Counted from the first letter of the stretch, positions 54,132 through 63,828 are shown. The stretch: DNA of 64,000 nt from Enterococcus sp. BWR-S5 (GCF_016745255.1 NZ_JADOEQ010000002.1:62001-126000); one strand, 5' to 3'. Notes: generated from the sequence alone by a model not told the origin. Program-made: numbers and translations.

Positions 54132-54569
54132 TTAGAATTTTTTGGTTAGCGTTTGACATGCTACTCCGTCTTCCAGATAAGTTTCCGAAGACTGGACATA
54201 ACCATTTTTTTCATAAAACTCAACGGCTGTCAATTCTGCGTGAATATCCAACTGCACTATGCCTTCAGAAACAGCATATTCCTCCATCAATTGAATCAGC
54301 TTTGAGCCCAGATGACGTCCGCGATATTCTTTCAGTGTCGCCACTCTTGTAATTTGAGCGACTTTATCCTCATTTTTAATGAATCGTGCCGTTGCCACCG
54401 GGAGATTGTCTTTATAAGCAACCGCGTATGTCGTACCATCTACATCTTTTTCATCAAATTCATCAGCAATCGCAATTTCTCTTTCCAACACAAACACATT
54501 CATCCGAACAAACAGAGCTGCTGCACGCTGCCACGGCGTATTATTGAGTAGAAACGTAAATGAATCCAT
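54132..54569 (-). CDS. GNAT family N-acetyltransferase
   Basis: A 145-aa acetyltransferase with the acetyl-CoA-binding motif LKEYRGRHLGSKLIQLM and the C-terminal block AVEFYEKNGYV. It resembles ElaA/YjcF-like enzymes of unknown substrate. The length is normal, and AGGGAGG precedes the start. Apparently a single-gene unit, divergent from the ABC exporter operon. Confidence 0.9.
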   Translation of the reverse strand: MDSFTFLLNNTPWQRAAALFVRMNVFVLEREIAIADEFDEKDVDGTTYAVAYKDNLPVATARFIKNEDKVAQITRVATLKEYRGRHLGSKLIQLMEEYAVSEGIVQLDIHAELTAVEFYEKNGYVQSSETYLEDGVACQTLTKKF

Positions 54570-54726
54570 GATAAATCCCTCCCTAATAAATTATCGGTTA
54601 CACAACTTAATCCTTATAGGTTGATTCTATCAAGCTTCGATGAACCCTGTCTATACTTAAAAGCCCATTCTGCAAATAAAATCAGTAAAATCCCGCCAAT
54701 TAAACAGGTACCGAAACATTTTTAAT

Positions 54727-54782
54727 AAGGTACTTGACTTTTAAGGAAGGTACCTGTATATTATCGTGAGTAAGGTACCTTA
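54727..54782 (+). promoter_or_regulatory. Promoter with AGGTACC operators for the ABC exporter
   Basis: TTGACT (54734-54739) and TATATT (54757-54762) with 17-bp spacing are overlapped by three AAGGTACY boxes: at the -35 edge, in the spacer and just downstream (AAGGTACCTTA). The same arrangement occurs before the MarR gene at 58402, so the MarR protein is the likely binder. Confidence 0.85.
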
Positions 54783-54841
54783 GTAAAAACTAACTGCTGA
54801 TACAGAGAAATATTCCTGTACCAGCTATTGGAGGAAAGACA

Positions 54842-56563
54842 ATGGGAAAAATTATCAAACGAATGTCTATCAGCAAAGCCATTATTGCAATCATCTTCTT
54901 ATTGATTCAAGCTGGCTGTGATTTATACATTCCAACACTCACGGCAAGCATGATTAATCAAGGGGTTGTGGCTGCTGATATGGGGGCAATTATACAGATT
55001 GGAGGAATCATGCTGAGCTTCTCTCTCGCAAGTGTCGTCGCCGCACTTCTAAATACTTACATCTCAGCAAAAGTGGCTTATCGCTTAGGCAATGATCTGC
55101 GGGAGGCTGTCTATCGTAAAATCACCGCCTTCTCCAATGTAGAGTTCGATCGTTTCAGTGCTTCTTCACTAATTACCAGAAACACAAACGATGTGACTCA
55201 AGTTCAGTCACTGGTTGAGATGGGGTTAAAATTTTTAATTCTAACACCTATTTATCTGATTGGCGGTATCTACTTATCTTTCCGCTTAAGTCCGGCACTG
55301 ACAAGCGCCTACTTGATTGTTGTACCTATCCTTCTAGGTATTGCTTTTCTAATCTTTCATTTCACCAATCCGCTGTTTGAAAAAATGCAGACAAGTATTG
55401 ATAATTTGAACAGAATCTTCAAAGAAGGATTAACAGGTATCAAGGTCATTCATGCCTTCAACAAAGAGGAAGCAGAATATCAACGCTATGAAGCAGAAAA
55501 CGCGTCGTATACAAAAGTTTCTATTCGTTCCAACACGATATTGAATTTCCTCATGCCCTTTATGTCGTTAGCTATGAGTCTTGTCACGATAGCTATCACT
55601 TGGTTTGGAGCTGGCTTCATCGATAACGGTTCAATGGAAATCGGTACATTGATTGGTGTGACTGCCTATACTTCTCAAATCTTGATGGGTGTCGCTCTTT
55701 TGACAAATATTGTTTCTTCTATTCCACGAGGACAGGTTTCTGCTCGACGAATCAACGAAGTTCTTGATTTGCCATTAGCTTTGGCAGATGGTGCGCAAGA
55801 AATAACGGAGGAATCCGCTGCACCGTTACTGACCTTTGACCATGTTTCCTTTCGCTATGAAGGAGCAGAAAAGGATGTGCTCGAAGCTATCTCATTTACT
55901 GTCAACCAAGGAGAGTCGCTGGCGATTATCGGCAGTACTGGTTCCGGAAAAACGACATTAGTCAATTTATTGTCTCGCTTTTATACGGTATCAACAGGAA
56001 CTATCAGTCTATCAGGTCAAAACATCAATGAATTGAAGGAGAGCTCGCTTAGAAATTTAATCAGCTTGGTCCCACAAAAAAATACATTATTCTTTGGAAC
56101 AGTACGTGATAATCTTCTCCTTGCTCGTCCTGAAGCAACGGATGAACAGATTTGGCAAGCACTGGAGTTGGCAAAAGCGGCTGATTTTGTTCAGTCTGCC
56201 AACGGATTAGATACTGCGGTTGAGAAAAACGGTGATAACTTTTCCGGTGGGCAAAGACAGCGTTTGTGTTTGGCTCGTGCATTTTTGAAGGAAGCAGCAA
56301 TCTATATCTTTGATGACTCCTTCTCAGCACTGGATTTTAAGACTGATGCGTTGATTCAGCAAAATTTGAGATTGAACTTTCAACAAGCTGTGAAAATCAT
56401 CGTTGCACAGCGAATCGCTACAGTCAGAAATGCTAACAAAATTTTGGTGATGAATGAAGGGAAAATCGTCGGCTATGGTACCCATGAAGAGCTGGCAGCA
56501 ACTAATGCGGTTTATCAGGAAATCATGCAATCCCAAACGGAAGAGAAAGGAGCTGCTGCATAA
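54842..56563 (+). CDS. Heterodimeric ABC exporter, subunit with degenerate ATPase site
   Basis: This 573-aa half-transporter has six membrane helices (about 15-295) and a C-terminal ATPase: Walker A GSTGSGKTT, signature FSGGQRQRL, Walker B IYIFDDSFSALD. The usual catalytic Glu after Walker B is Asp, the mark of the degenerate site in heterodimeric exporters such as LmrCD/EfrAB. GGAGG precedes the start. The stop overlaps the next start codon (TAATG), so the two subunits are co-translated. Confidence 0.94.
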   Translation: MGKIIKRMSISKAIIAIIFLLIQAGCDLYIPTLTASMINQGVVAADMGAIIQIGGIMLSFSLASVVAALLNTYISAKVAYRLGNDLREAVYRKITAFSNVEFDRFSASSLITRNTNDVTQVQSLVEMGLKFLILTPIYLIGGIYLSFRLSPALTSAYLIVVPILLGIAFLIFHFTNPLFEKMQTSIDNLNRIFKEGLTGIKVIHAFNKEEAEYQRYEAENASYTKVSIRSNTILNFLMPFMSLAMSLVTIAITWFGAGFIDNGSMEIGTLIGVTAYTSQILMGVALLTNIVSSIPRGQVSARRINEVLDLPLALADGAQEITEESAAPLLTFDHVSFRYEGAEKDVLEAISFTVNQGESLAIIGSTGSGKTTLVNLLSRFYTVSTGTISLSGQNINELKESSLRNLISLVPQKNTLFFGTVRDNLLLARPEATDEQIWQALELAKAADFVQSANGLDTAVEKNGDNFSGGQRQRLCLARAFLKEAAIYIFDDSFSALDFKTDALIQQNLRLNFQQAVKIIVAQRIATVRNANKILVMNEGKIVGYGTHEELAATNAVYQEIMQSQTEEKGAAA

Positions 56564-58392
56564 TGGCAAAAGCAATGAATAATAAAGGAATGGGACGAGG
56601 CGGGATGCGCCATGGCGGATTAGTTGAAAAGCCTAAAAAACCGTTGAAAACGATCCTCCGCTTAATGAGCTACATCAAAGGAAGCACATGGCTGTTAGTC
56701 TCTGCGCTGCTTTTAGCCATTGGCGGCACTGTAATGCAGGTCTTGAGTCCGCAAATGCTGGGGCAGGCGACCAGTTTGATTTTTCAGAATGTCAGCAATG
56801 GTGAGCACATTCAATTTACACGCTTGACCCAAATACTGCTGACTGTAGCCTTCCTCTATTTCGGAAAATTTATCACAGATGCCTTGCAGTCAACAGCAAT
56901 GACAGCCGCTTCACAAAAAACGACCCAACGGCTACGAAACGATTTGAAGAAAAAAATCAATCAGCTGTCCAGCGCTTACTTTGATAAGCATTCTAACGGC
57001 AACCTGATGTCGATTGCCATCAATGACTTGGACAATATTGCTACGACATTGCAGCAAAGTATTATCCAATTGATTTCCAGTGTCATTTTACTCGTGGGAA
57101 CGATTTGGATGATGCTGACGATTAGTTGGCAGCTTACCTTGCTGGCCTGCTTGATTTTGCCAGCCAGTGTATTGGTTACCAAGCTGTTGACACCTCGAAC
57201 ACAAGCAAATTTTCGTGCATATCTAAAAACACAAGGCGCACTCAATGGACAAATCGAAGAAACCTTTAACGGGCATGAAATAATCAAAAGCTTCAGCAAC
57301 CAAAAAGAAGCCATCGCTGACTTTCAGAAGCTGAATGAAGAGATGTATGAAACTGGCTGGAAATCCAAGTTTTTTGGCGGCTCCATGATGCCTGCCATGA
57401 TTTTTTTGAAAAATTTTCTTTATGTAATCATCGCTTCTGCCGGTGCCTGGCAAGTGGCAGCTAGTCGAATCCTGATTGGGAATCTACAGGCCTTTCTACA
57501 ATACTCTTCACAGTTTTCACAACCAATCAGCCAGTTTTCAATGATTTGGAATGGTCTTTTATCCACTGTTGCATCTGCTGAACGAGTATTTGATGTTCTT
57601 GATGCAGAAGAACGAATCAGCTATGACCAAGAAGCCTTTCCTAATCACCCTGCCGACACTGCCGAAGTCCGTTTCGAACATGTACAATTCGGCTATTCTC
57701 CGGATCAGCTTGTAATGAAAGACTTTTCTTTAGCAGTCAATCAAGGCGAGCTGACAGCGATTGTTGGTCATACTGGTGCCGGGAAAACTACCCTCGTTCA
57801 TTTGCTACAGCGTTTCTATGAAATATCTGGCGGTAGTATTCGAATCAAAGGAACCGATATTCGCAACCTGAGTCATGAAGCACTGCATAAAAAAATTGGG
57901 ATGGTTCTGCAAGAAACATGGTTATTCTCCGGAACAATCTATGACAATATTCGCTATGGTAATCCTGAAGCGACGGATGAACAAATTTACGCAGCTGCCA
58001 AAGCGGCCTTTGTCGATGATTTTGTTCGGAAGCTGCCAGAAGGATACCAAACGATGCTGAACGAAGAAATCAGCAACATTTCTCAAGGGCAAAAACAATT
58101 GATAACGATTGCTCGCGCCTTTCTTTCCGATCCTGAAATCTTGATTCTGGATGAAGCAACCTCCAATGTTGATACTCGAACAGAGCTGCTAATCCAAAGA
58201 GCCATGCGAAAATTATTGAAGGGGCGCACCAGTTTTGTAATTGCTCACCGTTTATCAACGATTTATGATGCCGATAAAATCATCGTAATGGATCAAGGTG
58301 ATGTTGTAGAAACCGGCACACATCGTGAGTTGCTGGAGATGTCCGGTGTATACGAAGATATTTACAACAGCCAATACCAAGGTGCCGCATAA
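56563..58392 (+). CDS. Heterodimeric ABC exporter, catalytic subunit
   Basis: A 609-aa half-transporter with a Gly/Met-rich N-terminal extension (NKGMGRGGMRHGG), six helices and an ATPase domain. This has Walker A GHTGAGKTT, signature ISQGQKQL, and Walker B LILDEATSNVD with the catalytic Glu intact. It pairs with the upstream subunit to form a multidrug-type exporter. The gene continues from the exporter promoter and is followed by a second copy of the promoter that drives the regulator. Confidence 0.95.
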   Translation: MAKAMNNKGMGRGGMRHGGLVEKPKKPLKTILRLMSYIKGSTWLLVSALLLAIGGTVMQVLSPQMLGQATSLIFQNVSNGEHIQFTRLTQILLTVAFLYFGKFITDALQSTAMTAASQKTTQRLRNDLKKKINQLSSAYFDKHSNGNLMSIAINDLDNIATTLQQSIIQLISSVILLVGTIWMMLTISWQLTLLACLILPASVLVTKLLTPRTQANFRAYLKTQGALNGQIEETFNGHEIIKSFSNQKEAIADFQKLNEEMYETGWKSKFFGGSMMPAMIFLKNFLYVIIASAGAWQVAASRILIGNLQAFLQYSSQFSQPISQFSMIWNGLLSTVASAERVFDVLDAEERISYDQEAFPNHPADTAEVRFEHVQFGYSPDQLVMKDFSLAVNQGELTAIVGHTGAGKTTLVHLLQRFYEISGGSIRIKGTDIRNLSHEALHKKIGMVLQETWLFSGTIYDNIRYGNPEATDEQIYAAAKAAFVDDFVRKLPEGYQTMLNEEISNISQGQKQLITIARAFLSDPEILILDEATSNVDTRTELLIQRAMRKLLKGRTSFVIAHRLSTIYDADKIIVMDQGDVVETGTHRELLEMSGVYEDIYNSQYQGAA

Positions 58393-58401
58393 ATATTTAG
58401 T

Positions 58402-58455
58402 AAGGTACTTGACTTTTAAAGAAGGTACCTGTATAATTCGTTTCATAAGGTACCT
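58402..58455 (+). promoter_or_regulatory. Promoter with AGGTACC operators for the MarR gene
   Basis: TTGACT (58409-58414), a 17-bp spacer and TATAAT (58432-58437) repeat the exporter promoter almost base for base, again with three AAGGTACY boxes. This gives the regulator its own autoregulated promoter inside the cluster. Confidence 0.85.
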
Positions 58456-58497
58456 GAACGGTATCTCATCACACTAAATAAACAGGAGGAATGCAAC

Positions 58498-59160
58498 ATG
58501 ACCGATTACGAATATAGTTTTTTAGAAAAATACCTGTACCTAGAAGGATTACTGCACCGCTACTTTGCTTGGAAGAGAAGAGAACAAGGTCCGCACGCCA
58601 ATCCGCATAAAGGACAAGGAAGAATTTTGAGTATCCTGAAGCTACAGCCGGAAATCACACAAAAAGAAATGACCTTTTTATTAGATATGCGCCCTCAATC
58701 TTTAGGAGAACTGTTGACGAAGCTGGAAAAAGCCGGTTTTATCACGCGTGAACCATCTGAAGAGGACCGTCGAGTGATGGTTGTAAAACTGACAGATGCC
58801 GGAGCGGAAGAGGCAGAAAAGATGAATGATACAAAAGAAGAAACCATCTTTGATGTGCTGACAGAGGAAGAGCAAGAACAATTCAGCGCAATCATCGACA
58901 AGCTGACAAAAGCAGTTGAAGCAGAAATGCCGGAAGATGCGGGCCGCTCTGGTCGTCCTGATGGTCGCGGCTTTGGTTTTGGCGGCTATCGAGGTGGTGG
59001 GCGTAGAGGCTTTGGGCCAAACGGAATGGAAGACTTTGAGCCTCGCACCGCTAAAGGCTTCCCTGGTTTCGGTCCAGGACACAGACCTTTCCATCCACAT
59101 GATGGACACCACCACCCATTTGAAGGCTTTTCTGATGAACCTTTAAAAGATAACGAATAA
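58498..59160 (+). CDS. MarR family regulator with Gly/His-rich tail
   Basis: This 220-aa protein has a MarR winged-helix core (residues 40-115; ITQKEMTFLLDMRPQSLGELLTKLEKAGFITREPSEEDRR, split here by position 53-92). An unusual extension of about 70 residues is rich in Gly, Arg, Phe and His (FGFGGYRGGGRRG, HPHDGHHHPF). The tail is a possible metal- or nucleic-acid-binding disordered segment. It follows the ABC exporter and shares its operator boxes, so it is the probable repressor. AGGAGG precedes the start. Confidence 0.92.
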   Translation: MTDYEYSFLEKYLYLEGLLHRYFAWKRREQGPHANPHKGQGRILSILKLQPEITQKEMTFLLDMRPQSLGELLTKLEKAGFITREPSEEDRRVMVVKLTDAGAEEAEKMNDTKEETIFDVLTEEEQEQFSAIIDKLTKAVEAEMPEDAGRSGRPDGRGFGFGGYRGGGRRGFGPNGMEDFEPRTAKGFPGFGPGHRPFHPHDGHHHPFEGFSDEPLKDNE

Positions 59161-59191
59161 ACGCTGTTCAATCAATTTTTTACAGAAAGGG

Positions 59192-59266
59192 ATGATGCCG
59201 ATGGTAAGCATTATTATCTGGGTACTGTTCGGTGAACGTATCAACAATTATTATGAAGCGCACTAA
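59192..59266 (+). CDS. Possible 24-aa hydrophobic peptide
   Basis: A short frame, MMPMVSIIIWVLFGERINNY then YEAH, follows AGAAAGGG 31 bp after the MarR stop. It has a hydrophobic stretch able to insert in a membrane. There is no homology evidence; it could be a small regulatory peptide or chance. Confidence 0.3.
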   Translation: MMPMVSIIIWVLFGERINNYYEAH

Positions 59267-59337
59267 ATGAGTCACTAATTTAGTCGTATTCCTATCCATC
59301 AACTTTTTATAGTTCTTGATATAGCTGACTTTACTAT

Positions 59338-59382
59338 AAGCAAAGACCTACTCGTTTTCTTAGCGAGTAGGTCTTTTTGCTT
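59338..59382. terminator. Bidirectional terminator
   Basis: AAGCAAAGACCTACTCG and CGAGTAGGTCTTTTTGCTT pair with an 8-9 nt loop. It lies between the convergent MarR-side and ROK-side transcripts and overlaps the ROK stop codon. Confidence 0.92.
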
Positions 59383-60316
59383 ATCTTTTTTTCTCCAGCA
59401 ATTGTTTCACTTGATAAACTGCACCAATCATACCGGCATCATTTCTTAACTTAGCTGGTTGAATTTTTCCAATCGTTTTGTCTTTTAAAAAGCGAATACT
59501 TTCATGGCGCTCTTCCAATAAATCGATTTTTTCAATCAGTTGCTGCATAAACTCTTCGTTTGCACTAATTCCTCCACCGATTAAAATCATCTCGGGATCA
59601 AAAGAACCAATCAAATTAATCATCCCAACAGCAAGATCCTGATAGTAGCGATCAAGGACAGCAACTGCAACTGCCTCACCCGCTTTGGCCCGTTCCATAA
59701 TGACCCTTGCATCTTTCACTGCCACAGCTTTAGGCTCCTCTTTTCGCAGAGCCTTGTTATACTGAGGATAAAGTCCTCCAACGACTGCGCCTCGCCAATT
59801 CAACGATACAGCTTCAATGTTTCCTGAGGGAGGCAGTTCATCAATCATCATATAACCGAATTCTCCAGCCATTCCATGAGCGCCGCGATAAACCTGTCCG
59901 TTGAGAACAATTCCACCGCCAACCCCTGTACCTAAAACGATACAAAGGTAATCATCCAGCTCCTGTGCATTCCCTATCCACTTTTCTGCGATAGCTGCTG
60001 CATTGGCATCATTTTCAACAGCGGTCGGCAGTCCTGTTCGTTTTTCCATTTCTTCTTTCAAATTGATTTCATATAAAGAATGGATTGCGCCAGCAGTTGT
60101 CATGAAGCCATTCTTCTGTATAACCCCCGGCGCACTGATGCCAACTCCTTCAATTTCATATGCCTTTTTGTAGTGCTGAACAATTTCTGTCAGCTCCTGA
60201 AGGATGTCTTCTTTCCTTCTTTTTGTCTCCGTCATTGCCTGTTCAATAATCTGTCCTGTTTCATCCAACACGCCATATTTAATATTGGTCCCGCCAATAT
60301 CAAAGCCTACATACAT
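59381..60316 (-). CDS. ROK family sugar kinase
   Basis: A 311-aa kinase starting MYVGFDIGGTNIKYGVLDE (phosphate 1 motif). It has the catalytic Asp in ENDANAAAIAE and the second phosphate motif GTGVGGGIVLNGQVYRG. The zinc-binding CxCGxxGC motif of classic ROK proteins is absent, as in streptococcal beta-glucoside kinases. I prefer ATG 60316 to a GTG at 60334 because the motif begins at the N-terminus. It is the last gene of the Lpl-type ABC importer set and probably phosphorylates the imported sugar. Confidence 0.9.
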   Translation of the reverse strand: MYVGFDIGGTNIKYGVLDETGQIIEQAMTETKRRKEDILQELTEIVQHYKKAYEIEGVGISAPGVIQKNGFMTTAGAIHSLYEINLKEEMEKRTGLPTAVENDANAAAIAEKWIGNAQELDDYLCIVLGTGVGGGIVLNGQVYRGAHGMAGEFGYMMIDELPPSGNIEAVSLNWRGAVVGGLYPQYNKALRKEEPKAVAVKDARVIMERAKAGEAVAVAVLDRYYQDLAVGMINLIGSFDPEMILIGGGISANEEFMQQLIEKIDLLEERHESIRFLKDKTIGKIQPAKLRNDAGMIGAVYQVKQLLEKKR

Positions 60317-60336
60317 AACATCAGCCACTTTCACTT

Positions 60337-60954
60337 TTATTCGATTGTATCATACACTTGAAAAACTTTCGAAAAGACCAGAGAACTTCCATAAATCACT
60401 GTCCCGCCTCCAAGAAATAGCCATAAGAGAAACAGCTTTGGAAAATAGAACGGAAACACGAGCCCACCACCGACGCACAGCAGAAAAACGAGTATGCTGT
60501 ATGGAATATGTCGAATCGCCAACAGCAATGCGTTGAGAATTGTTGCTGAAAGCTTGTTTTCGAAACGAGCGAATAACGGGAAAAGGTACAACGTCATCAG
60601 CGAACCAATTGTCACTAGCAGCATACCGCCATAAAAACTGATTTGACTGCTGAAAAGCAGCGCGCGAATTACTGGATAGCCTATCCAAGCAAGAATGATT
60701 AGTCCCAATATACTTAACCAGACGACTGTACTTTTCTTCCATTCTTCTTTAAACTTTTGGATAAAGGTATGGAACAGATTCCCCTCTGTATGCTGCTGCA
60801 TCTTAAACGCCGTGCCGTAGGCTGCGGTGATTGCAGCACCTATTGTAACAATAGGTAAACTGCTGATAATCAACAGCAGGTTTAACAGCATAATTTGATA
60901 CAGCCGCATCATATAACGATACACAAGTCCTTCTGTGCTGAACAATTGGGACAT
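60337..60954 (-). CDS. YesL-like (DUF624) membrane protein
   Basis: This 205-aa protein has about five membrane helices and the DUF624 start MSQLFSTEGLVYRYMMRLYQIMLLNLLLIISSLPIVTIG (split by position 1-39; key LPIVTIGAA). DUF624 proteins accompany oligosaccharide ABC importers and rhamnogalacturonan or N-glycan use loci, with unknown function. I chose ATG 60954, with AAAGGA 8 bp upstream. It lies between the solute-binding protein gene and the ROK kinase gene. Confidence 0.88.
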   Translation of the reverse strand: MSQLFSTEGLVYRYMMRLYQIMLLNLLLIISSLPIVTIGAAITAAYGTAFKMQQHTEGNLFHTFIQKFKEEWKKSTVVWLSILGLIILAWIGYPVIRALLFSSQISFYGGMLLVTIGSLMTLYLFPLFARFENKLSATILNALLLAIRHIPYSILVFLLCVGGGLVFPFYFPKLFLLWLFLGGGTVIYGSSLVFSKVFQVYDTIE

Positions 60955-61015
60955 TTTCTTCATCCTTTCTACTTGTTAGATAAGCAATCATCACAGTCTC
61001 TTTCTCTATCGATTG

Positions 61016-62671
61016 TTAGTCCATTCCCAGCTTTTCTTTGTTCTCTTTGATTTTTTCATTTCTTACGTTATTGATATCGTCGATATTATTTTGTTTTTGG
61101 AAATCCTTATATCCATCAATCAAGGTATCGACTTCATCCTCACTTTTCGCACGCAGCATACCAACTAAAGTCGTGCTCCAATTCGTTTGGATAGCGCTCA
61201 ATGCCCGAGCTTCTTGAGAGCCTGCATCCGGACCAATATTTTCAGTCGCAAATTGCGGCTGTAATTTGCCATCGCCCCATTCCTGCAGTTGTCTTACTGC
61301 CTCAACATAAGAATCATCACTTAATGCTTTGAAACGGTCATGTCCAAACTGAATAAATTCACCTACACGATAATCCTTCTGCCATTTTTCCGGATCATTT
61401 TTCTGGATATCACGTGCTTCTTCTGTATAGGCAACCTTGCCGTCTGCAAGTGTTTCATAAGTTTCCCCTTCAATTCCATAGTTCGTCAACATTTCACCAT
61501 GATCACTCAGTAAATACGTAAATACTTGAATTGCTTTTGCCGGATCTTTGGCTTGGTTCGTGATGTAATTGACCATCCAGCCGGAAATTCCAGCCTGTGA
61601 TAAGGTTGCTTCATTTCCTTTTGTACTTTGAATACCATCCACCGCAATGTATTGAGCATTTGGCTCTTTGGCTGCAAATTCCTGTAACGAGATGCCCTGA
61701 TTGACAAAGCTGCCAATCATGACGGTTGCATATTGTCCGGTTTTCAGCTTTTCTTTGAAGCGATCGCCATCATCAGTAAAGGAATCGTCACTGACGTTGC
61801 CGTCCTCATGTACCTGTCTAAATGCTTTAATCCATTGAATATAATCTTCATCAAGATTGCGGTCATAGTAATTGCCATCCTTATCGGTATAAGGCACGCC
61901 CAGCATATCTTGTACAACTTGATCCATTGAGCCATTGGAAGAACCATCTTTCGCAAAATCATTAAAGCCAAATGGAATCAAATCCGGATACTTCTCTTTA
62001 ATCAAATTCATCGCTTTGACAAAGTTTTCCGGTGTTGTCATATCCGGTTTTCCAATTCCCTCATAGACATCCTGACGAATAATGAAGGCATCACGGGCAA
62101 ATACTTCGCCACTTTCAAAATCTTCCTTTGTATTGGAATAATCGGGATAACCATATGTTTTACCATCACTCAGCTTATACCAGTTCAAGGTATCTTCACG
62201 AGCCACCTCATAAAAATAAGGGTCATAGGTATCGGCCAAATCCTGTAACGGCAGTGCCCAGCTTTCTGCCTTACGAGCCACAGAGGAGTTGGAATCAAAT
62301 ACTGTGATGATATCCGGCATATCGCCCCCCGCAAAATAAGTGTTCAGCTTGGTGTCATCACCGGTAATAAATTCGATATCAATATCCAAGTCTTCTTTTA
62401 TTTTTTTCGTTACTACATCTGAACCAAACTCTGTATTCCACCAATCTGCGTTAATATACCAGACCAGCTTGTTGTCCTTTTTCGTATCCAGCTCCCAAGC
62501 CGGTTTCGTTTTATCAATTTCATATCTTCCTTCAATTGATGGTAATTCAGCTGTCTTGCCCTTGTCATTTCCTGCATTGTTTTCCGATCCGCCGCAAGCA
62601 GCCAATGAAAATAACGCTGCGCCTGTTACCAATGAGATGCCTAACTTCTTTTCAAATGATCCTTTTAACAT
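61016..62671 (-). CDS. Extracellular solute-binding lipoprotein (LplA-like)
   Basis: A 551-aa lipoprotein with lipobox LFSLAACGG; the mature Cys anchors it to the membrane. The long bilobal binding domain begins KPAWELDTKKDNKLVWYINADWWN and includes YPDYSNTKEDFESG, typical of LplA/YtcQ proteins that bind oligosaccharides. It partners the permeases encoded upstream on the same strand (62895 and beyond the right edge). AGGAGCG precedes the start. Confidence 0.93.
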   Translation of the reverse strand: MLKGSFEKKLGISLVTGAALFSLAACGGSENNAGNDKGKTAELPSIEGRYEIDKTKPAWELDTKKDNKLVWYINADWWNTEFGSDVVTKKIKEDLDIDIEFITGDDTKLNTYFAGGDMPDIITVFDSNSSVARKAESWALPLQDLADTYDPYFYEVAREDTLNWYKLSDGKTYGYPDYSNTKEDFESGEVFARDAFIIRQDVYEGIGKPDMTTPENFVKAMNLIKEKYPDLIPFGFNDFAKDGSSNGSMDQVVQDMLGVPYTDKDGNYYDRNLDEDYIQWIKAFRQVHEDGNVSDDSFTDDGDRFKEKLKTGQYATVMIGSFVNQGISLQEFAAKEPNAQYIAVDGIQSTKGNEATLSQAGISGWMVNYITNQAKDPAKAIQVFTYLLSDHGEMLTNYGIEGETYETLADGKVAYTEEARDIQKNDPEKWQKDYRVGEFIQFGHDRFKALSDDSYVEAVRQLQEWGDGKLQPQFATENIGPDAGSQEARALSAIQTNWSTTLVGMLRAKSEDEVDTLIDGYKDFQKQNNIDDINNVRNEKIKENKEKLGMD

Positions 62672-62894
62672 GATGAACGCTCCTTCTCTTTTTTCATATA
62701 TAGATTCTGTAAAAATCTTCGTTGTTCAAAAAATACTTGCTACTCGACCAGAACAATATCCGTTATCTGTTCAACGCTTTTATAGAATCTACATACAGTT
62801 GTCGTTTTATTAAAGACACATCAATCATTTCGTCTTATTCCTACTCTTCGTGTTATGCATACAAACCAAGTCCTTGCTTCCGATGGAATAACCG

Positions 62895-63818
62895 TTATTC
62901 TTTCACCGCTCCCAGCATCATACCGGAAATAAAATGCCGTTGCAGCAGCGGATAAATCATAATAATCGGAACAGTCGTGATTACGATTGTTGCCAGTTGT
63001 ACCCCTTTTGAGGTTGTATTAATGGTCAACGCTGCATTCAACCCCTGACTGGATGCGGCCTGTGACTGTGTAATGATTTCGTAGAGCTTCATCTGCAATG
63101 GATACAAGGCTTTATCTGTGACATATAGTTTCGCTGTCATGAAGTCGTTCCATTGCCACACACCGTGAAATAACGCAATCGTTGCCAATGCCGGCTTAGA
63201 TAACGGCGCATAGATACTGGTGAATACCTTCCAGTCGCTGGCACCATCAATTTTAGCGGATTCTTCAAGTGATACAGGTACATCTCTGAAAAAGTTCATC
63301 AAGATGATGACATCATAGTAGCTTAATAATGCTGGGATGATGTATACCCAGAATGTATTCAGCAAGCCCAACGATTTAATTAATAGATAAGTTGGAATCA
63401 TACCACCGGTAAAAAACATCGTAATGATCCCCATTGTCGAATAGAGGGTACGCCCTTTTAGATCACGTTTGCTCAAGGCATAAGCCATGATGGCACAGAA
63501 TAAAGTGTGTGCCAGCACCCCAATTACTGTTTTTCCAACCGAGACCAGCAGCGAACGCCAAATGCTTGGGTCCTTGAGCACCCGATTATAATTCTCAAAA
63601 GAAATCTCGGACGGCCAAAAAATAAAATTTCCTTCAGCCAAAGCTGTGCTTGAAGCAAAGGAGGAAGCGACGATATTCCAGATAGGAACAACGATTACGA
63701 CGGTAAAGACTAACAGTAAAATGACATTGACCAAATTGAATATTTTGCTGTCCTTGTCCTGCACGACATTGCTTTTTGTTTTAGAAAAAGACAGTTGTTT
63801 CTTCTTTCCCAGTTCCAT
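62895..63818 (-). CDS. Carbohydrate ABC transporter permease (LplC-like)
   Basis: A 307-aa permease with six helices and the EAA loop variant VPVSLEESAKIDGASDWKVF, plus the C-terminus HFISGMMLGAVKE found in LplC/YtcP proteins. It forms the membrane channel with the partner permease encoded 10 bp upstream. No ATPase gene is in the window, so a shared MsmK-like ATPase is likely. The 223 bp between this gene and the binding-protein gene contain only a small GAATAAC/GTTATTC stem at the stop. Confidence 0.94.
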   Translation of the reverse strand: MELGKKKQLSFSKTKSNVVQDKDSKIFNLVNVILLLVFTVVIVVPIWNIVASSFASSTALAEGNFIFWPSEISFENYNRVLKDPSIWRSLLVSVGKTVIGVLAHTLFCAIMAYALSKRDLKGRTLYSTMGIITMFFTGGMIPTYLLIKSLGLLNTFWVYIIPALLSYYDVIILMNFFRDVPVSLEESAKIDGASDWKVFTSIYAPLSKPALATIALFHGVWQWNDFMTAKLYVTDKALYPLQMKLYEIITQSQAASSQGLNAALTINTTSKGVQLATIVITTVPIIMIYPLLQRHFISGMMLGAVKE

Positions 63819-63828
63819 AATTTTCCTC

